Assembly: GCA_033220425.1 (NCBI GenBank)
Contig: CM065652.1
Span: forward strand, 2,418,001 to 2,482,000
From: Lepraria neglecta
Taxonomy: Eukaryota; Ascomycota; Lecanoromycetes; Lecanorales; Stereocaulaceae
Direction: 5' to 3'
DNA: 64,000 nucleotides
Each line of letters starts with the position of its first letter. The first letter of the stretch is position 1. Under the pieces are notes generated by a model. That model was not told the origin of the DNA and made no database searches. It was given only the letters and a program-made list of their open reading frames with translations. This document shows, piece by piece, positions 59,520 to 64,000 of this stretch. A program made the position numbers and the translations under genes.

Positions 59520-61334
59520 TTAAGCGAACCCCAGGATGTGATTCGCGGTCTCCAGTGTCAGACGCTCTGTTGCGGGTAAATCTTTGCAGTCTTGATCGTA
59601 TTTCGCGAGACCCATTGCACGCTGAGCGTCAATATTAATGTTTTGCATCACGAAATCAGGCGTAAGGTGGCCCAAATGCTCGTCTTCACCAACACCTGAA
59701 GGGAAGTCGGGAGATGGCGTCCCTGCAGAATCACATTAGCACAACTATTCGGAGGCTCACGAGATATTCAGAAGGACAAAAATACCTTCGAGGAAAGTCT
59801 CTCTTTGCCGCTTAAGATATTCGGCATTGACTTCGGTCAAAGGACATGCCGGAATATACATCACGCTCGAGTCTGATTTACCAGCGTGTGTCTTATCAAC
59901 AGCGTGGATGGCTGACGAGAATTAGCCTAATTCCATCAAACACATTTGTCGAAAATCCCGACTTACTGTCGCAATGCCAGGCAACGTAGTCGCCCGGTCT
60001 GACCTGTGGAACATGTACCATTGTGTTCTCAAGTCCAAGATGAGGATGCAGGACATCATTCAGTTCCTGGCAATTGGATGGGACAGCGCCTTGCAATACA
60101 GATGTAGGCTCGTCCTCAAACCGCCAGTTGTTGGCACCGAGAAACGCTGCTCCGACGTCGGAGGGACTTCTTGTTGGCTGGAAGAAAGGGCGAAGTAAGA
60201 AGTATGCAGTAGCCTTGGCAAGTAGTGGGTTGACTTTCAAGGTCCCCTCGCCCGGGCTTGTGGTGGACATCGATAGCCACCCTTGGAACATGCGGAACAT
60301 TGAGCAACCTCCAGGACCATTGTAGAGATCAGACGCAATCGACAGTCGACAACTGCCCTCCCAGGGATCGTAAACCTCCCAGTTACCCCGGAATATCTCA
60401 CTGTAGACGCCTCCTCTTCCGTATCCATCTTCCTCCCATCGCTCACAACTTCCACCATCAACATGTGGTCCCAAGGCAAAGCCTGCGTCACCAGGTTGCC
60501 GTATGCGTAGCCGGTCAGCGTACGTGACAGGATGGGAGGTAGATATTCGAGCAGACTTGTTCGAAGAGTGCCAATGTGACATGAGGAAGCCCTGCGTTTT
60601 GAGAAGATTTGGATGGGCTCGAGCGAGTATTTGCGAAGGAGACCAATATAGTTCGTAAACAGCGGGTTTCTCGGCCGGAAATCCTAGAAGGTGTAAGACA
60701 CATGATATAAAATTTTAAGCAACATGAAAGATTTGCGGCTCAAAGCCAGGGTGCAAAGTGCGAAACCCAAGTGGGAGAGCCAATCGCTTCTCGGTTTCGT
60801 GCAGGAGGATTGAAATGAGACAGAAGAGGGAAGACTATGAGGACGAGGGCAAGCAGAGAGTCATATCTCACCTTTGGTGGAAGGATTGGTCTGTATGTAT
60901 CTCTTCGCCAGTTCCTTCCAGCTTAAGGCCTCTTGCTCCGACACCACGCCTCTGATGATAGCCACACCACGCTTGTGCAACTCGTCACGGAAAGCCGTTC
61001 GCTTTTCCACATTGTCCAGGTCTCGGAATGCCAATTCTGGTATTATCTTGGAGCCCACGGCCTTAATGATTTCCGTCTCTTCTCGTAGATCGGCTAGTAG
61101 CCGATTCCAGCTCTGTCTGACTTCTTCTTCATGACCTTGAATCAAGCGTCTCTTCAAGTCCGCGAACCGTGGTGGTAAAGGTTGACTGGCTGCACCAGAG
61201 AGGGACGGGAAAACAGAGGAGATATCGCCCGCGGGTTTAGAAGAATGTGTGGACTCGGAAGTGGTTGTTGCCCAGCGTAATGCATTGACGGGCAGAGGTG
61301 TCCTGAGGATCTGGCATCTCCGAAGGTTTAGCAT
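59520..61334 (-). CDS. DUF1479 (YbiU-like) protein, probably mitochondrial
   Basis: Four exons: 61334-60872, 60683-59967, 59911-59786 and 59722-59520, with all phases matching. The N-terminus MLNLRRCQILRTPLPVNALR is Arg-rich, lacks acidic residues and looks like a mitochondrial presequence. The core has RDELHKRGVAIIRGVVSEQE, ALGPHVDGGSCERW, SMFRMFQGWLSMS and PGDYVAWHCDTIHAVD. These are the landmarks of DUF1479, a family with an Fe(II)/2-oxoglutarate-dioxygenase-like fold (His and Asp in HVD, later His). About 500 residues; intact. The substrate is unknown. The stop codon lies 45 bp from the hAT-type MITE, which may therefore influence its 3' end. Confidence 0.92.
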
Positions 61335-63180
61335 TGTTAAAAGATGATAAGAACATATTCAGACCTGCAGTCAGCAGCATGTCAGACTTTTATATTCAAT
61401 TCGACAACAATTGTCCAGTCGTCTACTGAACTCGAATGAAAGTCGAGCCCATCGAGAAAATTAGGCGAGGAAAGTCGAGCGAGGGAAGGTATCAGCGAGT
61501 AGCGAAGGTGAGGAAGGTCTCGTCAACGCTAGAAAAGAATGCAGGGGTTTAGCCCCCTAAGCGAGCCCCTAAGACGCCCCTCAATAGCACCTCGTGTATA
61601 TAGTAACGAATTATATTAAGACTAATTCTTAAGGAGAGAAGAAGAGAAAAGGGCTGGCATGCCCCTTTTCTTTCAGGTTAACGGGAGCGGAGATATGCCA
61701 AGGCGCTATTACAGCGCTGGCTAACCGCGCCCGTCAATCTATCATGACATAAAGATACTCGATAAGAGAGAGACGGTATTAGGAAAGGAGTATATAGTAC
61801 GCTGGAAAAAAATATAGCTGTCCAAAGGTAAACTAGGAAACGTACGGAAGTTACTATAGGAGTTTGAAGCAAAAGGCGGAGGGACGCAAACGGGGCAGAC
61901 CGGCTCGCATAGTTTGATGATAGTTATATACTTTCATGTGGGATTTACTTTGTGACCGGAGGACATACATATTTTCTTGCCAAAAGACATCCTTTCCTGC
62001 AATCTTGTATTTAACTTGTAAGAAGATAAAGAGGGAATGGAGAAGCGTACAGAAGAAGCAGGGGCTCTATAGGGCGGGGAGGGTAAATGCTGGGCTTTGT
62101 GTGTGCAGAGACTCATCATAACGATAATCAACTTAATGTTGGGACTCTGAATAACTCATGCTTGCACGGTTTTGCCGTTGAGCGGGCTCAGGGTAAGGCT
62201 AATGTCCTTGCCAAGACTTTCGTGCCGTAAATACACCGTCAATCCTTCCGTCCAACTGACATGAGTCGCAGTTAAGTAAAGTCAGGCATAGTAGCGAAGA
62301 AAGCGAAGACCTCTCGAGTCTCAAGGAACTGCTCCTCGCTGCCGGGGAGATGCACGAGTAGCAACGAGCAGGCTCGAACCCTCAACGAAAAATGAAGAAA
62401 GAGCAAGCGCCAAGAAGATCAGTCCATATAACACCCTTTGACCGACCGCCACCCAATTTTTTTCTGGCCTACCAGACATACAAGGGGGTGTGACTTTCCC
62501 CATGGCCAAAACGAGGACGGAGATAGCGATGGAGATGGCGATGACGATGGAGATGGCGATGACGATGAAGACATGGAAGAAGATAAGGACGAGGATGATA
62601 ACGAAGACGAGGATGATGAAATGAATGACGATGAGTATGATGAGGACAGCGAAGCAGAGTATAAAGAGTAAGAGAAGGAGGACAAAGCACGAGACGATTG
62701 CGGCTGTTTAAGGATGCTATTTGTAGTCCTAGTCTAGGTTTGCGAAATAGAGAACTGTATAGTCGTTGAAGCGTGCGCTTAAAATATGCCCTGACAAAAT
62801 TACGAGCTCAGACTCGTTGTCAAGGGGGAAAGTAAGCCGAGATTACAAAAAATGTATTTAGGGGCAGGTCTGCCCACTTTTCTTCCTCAGCAATCCGCGC
62901 CCTTTCGATCTAATGGAATGTTCAGAACGTCTCCCTAGAAAACTTTCGTCGCCAACTGTGTACGTAGTAAGCAGAGTCTAACACTACTAGGGTTTAGATC
63001 TGCCTCCTGCCGGATTGCTTCAACCAACATCACTTTCTTCAAATCGTGACCGATGGAACTTCGGAGTCGGTCGATCAACAAGCAAAGCCTACCCTTGACC
63101 TCTCATAATACTTGAGCGAAGTCAGAAGTGGTACTAAGCATTTTGACGCTTTATTACTAATCTCGCAAGGTCTCAGCGTA
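61335..63180. other. Intergenic with low-complexity DNA
   Basis: Contains a stem-loop-like GAAAAGGGC..GCCCCTTTTC near 61645-61673 and a GAT/GAC/GAG repeat at 62515-62660. No gene that I can support. Confidence 0.45.
62515..62660. repeat. GA(T/C/G)-rich imperfect repeat
   Basis: Units such as GGAGATGGCGATGACGAT recur, and the plus strand could encode an Asp/Glu-rich tail within a 77-residue frame (62438-62671). Without a supporting protein context I treat it as low-complexity DNA. Confidence 0.75.
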
Positions 63181-63330
63181 ATGCCTCATTCGTTACCCCT
63201 AGAGATCCAGTGCCAAATTTGGGAATACGTATGTGGCGGGGAGGTACTTCATATCGAAGAAAGCAGCAGATTACCCCACTTCTGGAATACTATCTGCAAA
63301 TCGACTATGACAGAAGGAAAGGCTAAATAA
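63181..63330 (+). CDS. Short F-box-like / DUF7730-like fragment
   Basis: The first residues after the ATG at 63181, LPLEIQCQIWEYVCGGEVLH, resemble the start of the fungal F-box-like or DUF7730 proteins (LPLEIRxxIYEYV). The frame closes at 63330. Another frame is open at 63367-63873 without recognisable continuation of the family, so this is either a relic or a wrongly joined model. No function can be given. Confidence 0.3.
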   Translation: MPHSLPLEIQCQIWEYVCGGEVLHIEESSRLPHFWNTICKSTMTEGKAK

Positions 63331-64000
63331 ATATATGTAAAAGACGAGACAGTTCCTCCCCTCTGTATGAACGGCACCGTAGCTGCGATTATTTCCCGTT
63401 TGAACACATTTGTCTCAGTTAGCTTCGGACCTGTCGATCTATTTACTTTCAGTTTTGGTCCTTCCCTTACTAACGGCATATATTTTACTTTAATGGCCCT
63501 ATTATTCTTCGAGATTTTGCTCGGTGGTATAGTAGATATGGAGATAACGGCTTGGAACACATTTCTACAGTCAATCTACGTGTTACATATGGAGCCAGGA
63601 TGCCGCAGGAACCTCTTTAATTATAGGAGCGAGGTAGAGTGGGCTAGAGTGTTAAGAGTGCTTTCAAAGACCTTTGTTTCACTTTCTGGCCTGAGTATTA
63701 CTTTGGAGCAAAAGTTGGGTTTCGGTTACCTACTTTTTCCGAGCACTTCCCGTTTCTCTTTCGCCCAGTCTCGAGCGTTTCTCAAAGCGCCCGCTCCGTG
63801 TCGGAAGGAATCTGGGTTGTCAGTCACGGCAGAAGAATTCAGCTGGGTTATGCGATACTCGATAGGATTTTGAGGATCATTAGACCGAGTTGGATGGGTC
63901 GTGTACATGGTGAGAAGGCCACTGGGATGATAGGTTGATGTTCAACATAAAGATATCCGGCCACCGAATATGCTTTGGAACGAGGGAAATGGTGGTTTGA

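Noticed and set aside
62438-62671. Asp/Glu-rich 77-residue protein
   Set aside because: Arises from a GAT/GAC/GAG low-complexity repeat; no start context or conserved part.

Overview
The window is nuclear DNA of a filamentous ascomycete (Pezizomycotina). The evidence is short introns (about 43-240 bp, GT..AG with CTRAC-like branch sites), the typical fungal families (NB-ARC/TPR receptor, HET domain, Sfp1, GMC oxidoreductase) and non-autonomous DNA transposons. A Leotiomycete-like origin is possible, but I cannot prove a class from sequence alone.

The left half (about 1-29 kb) is accessory-type. It opens with the C-terminal part of a fungal NLR-like receptor (lipase-like N-terminus, NB-ARC, about eight TPRs). 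Next come a broken soluble HMG-CoA reductase paralogue, an MFS transporter, a HET-domain gene that is broken and also split by a deleted PiggyBac transposon, and a 477-bp MITE with 67-bp perfect inverted repeats. An FAD-dependent GMC oxidoreductase, a repeat-bearing secreted wall-type protein, a secreted HExxH protein and a decayed polytopic membrane protein follow. Gene spacing is wide.

The right half (about 29.7-61.3 kb) is mostly conserved housekeeping and regulatory genes. These are a conserved fungal protein (probably DUF7624), a BAP31/Yet3-type ER protein, tRNA-dihydrouridine synthase DUS3, transcription factor SFP1 (divergent from DUS3), a bZIP factor with a second copy of its last exon downstream, and a conserved proline/serine-rich protein with a C-terminal Cys cluster. 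A double-GNAT acetyltransferase, a nitrilase and a DUF1479 (YbiU-like) protein complete the set. A 603-bp hAT-type MITE with an exact 8-bp target duplication lies 45 bp beyond the DUF1479 stop codon. The right edge has low-complexity DNA and a weak F-box-like fragment.

No clearly new multi-gene system is visible. The best leads are the self-nonself recognition and cell-death genes (NLR, HET) beside a decayed soluble HMG-CoA reductase and a transporter, which may be the remains of a small metabolite or self-resistance locus; the PiggyBac-in-HET insertion; two recent-looking MITE families; and the duplicated bZIP terminal exon. No rRNA, convincing tRNA, CRISPR or retrovirus-like element was seen.
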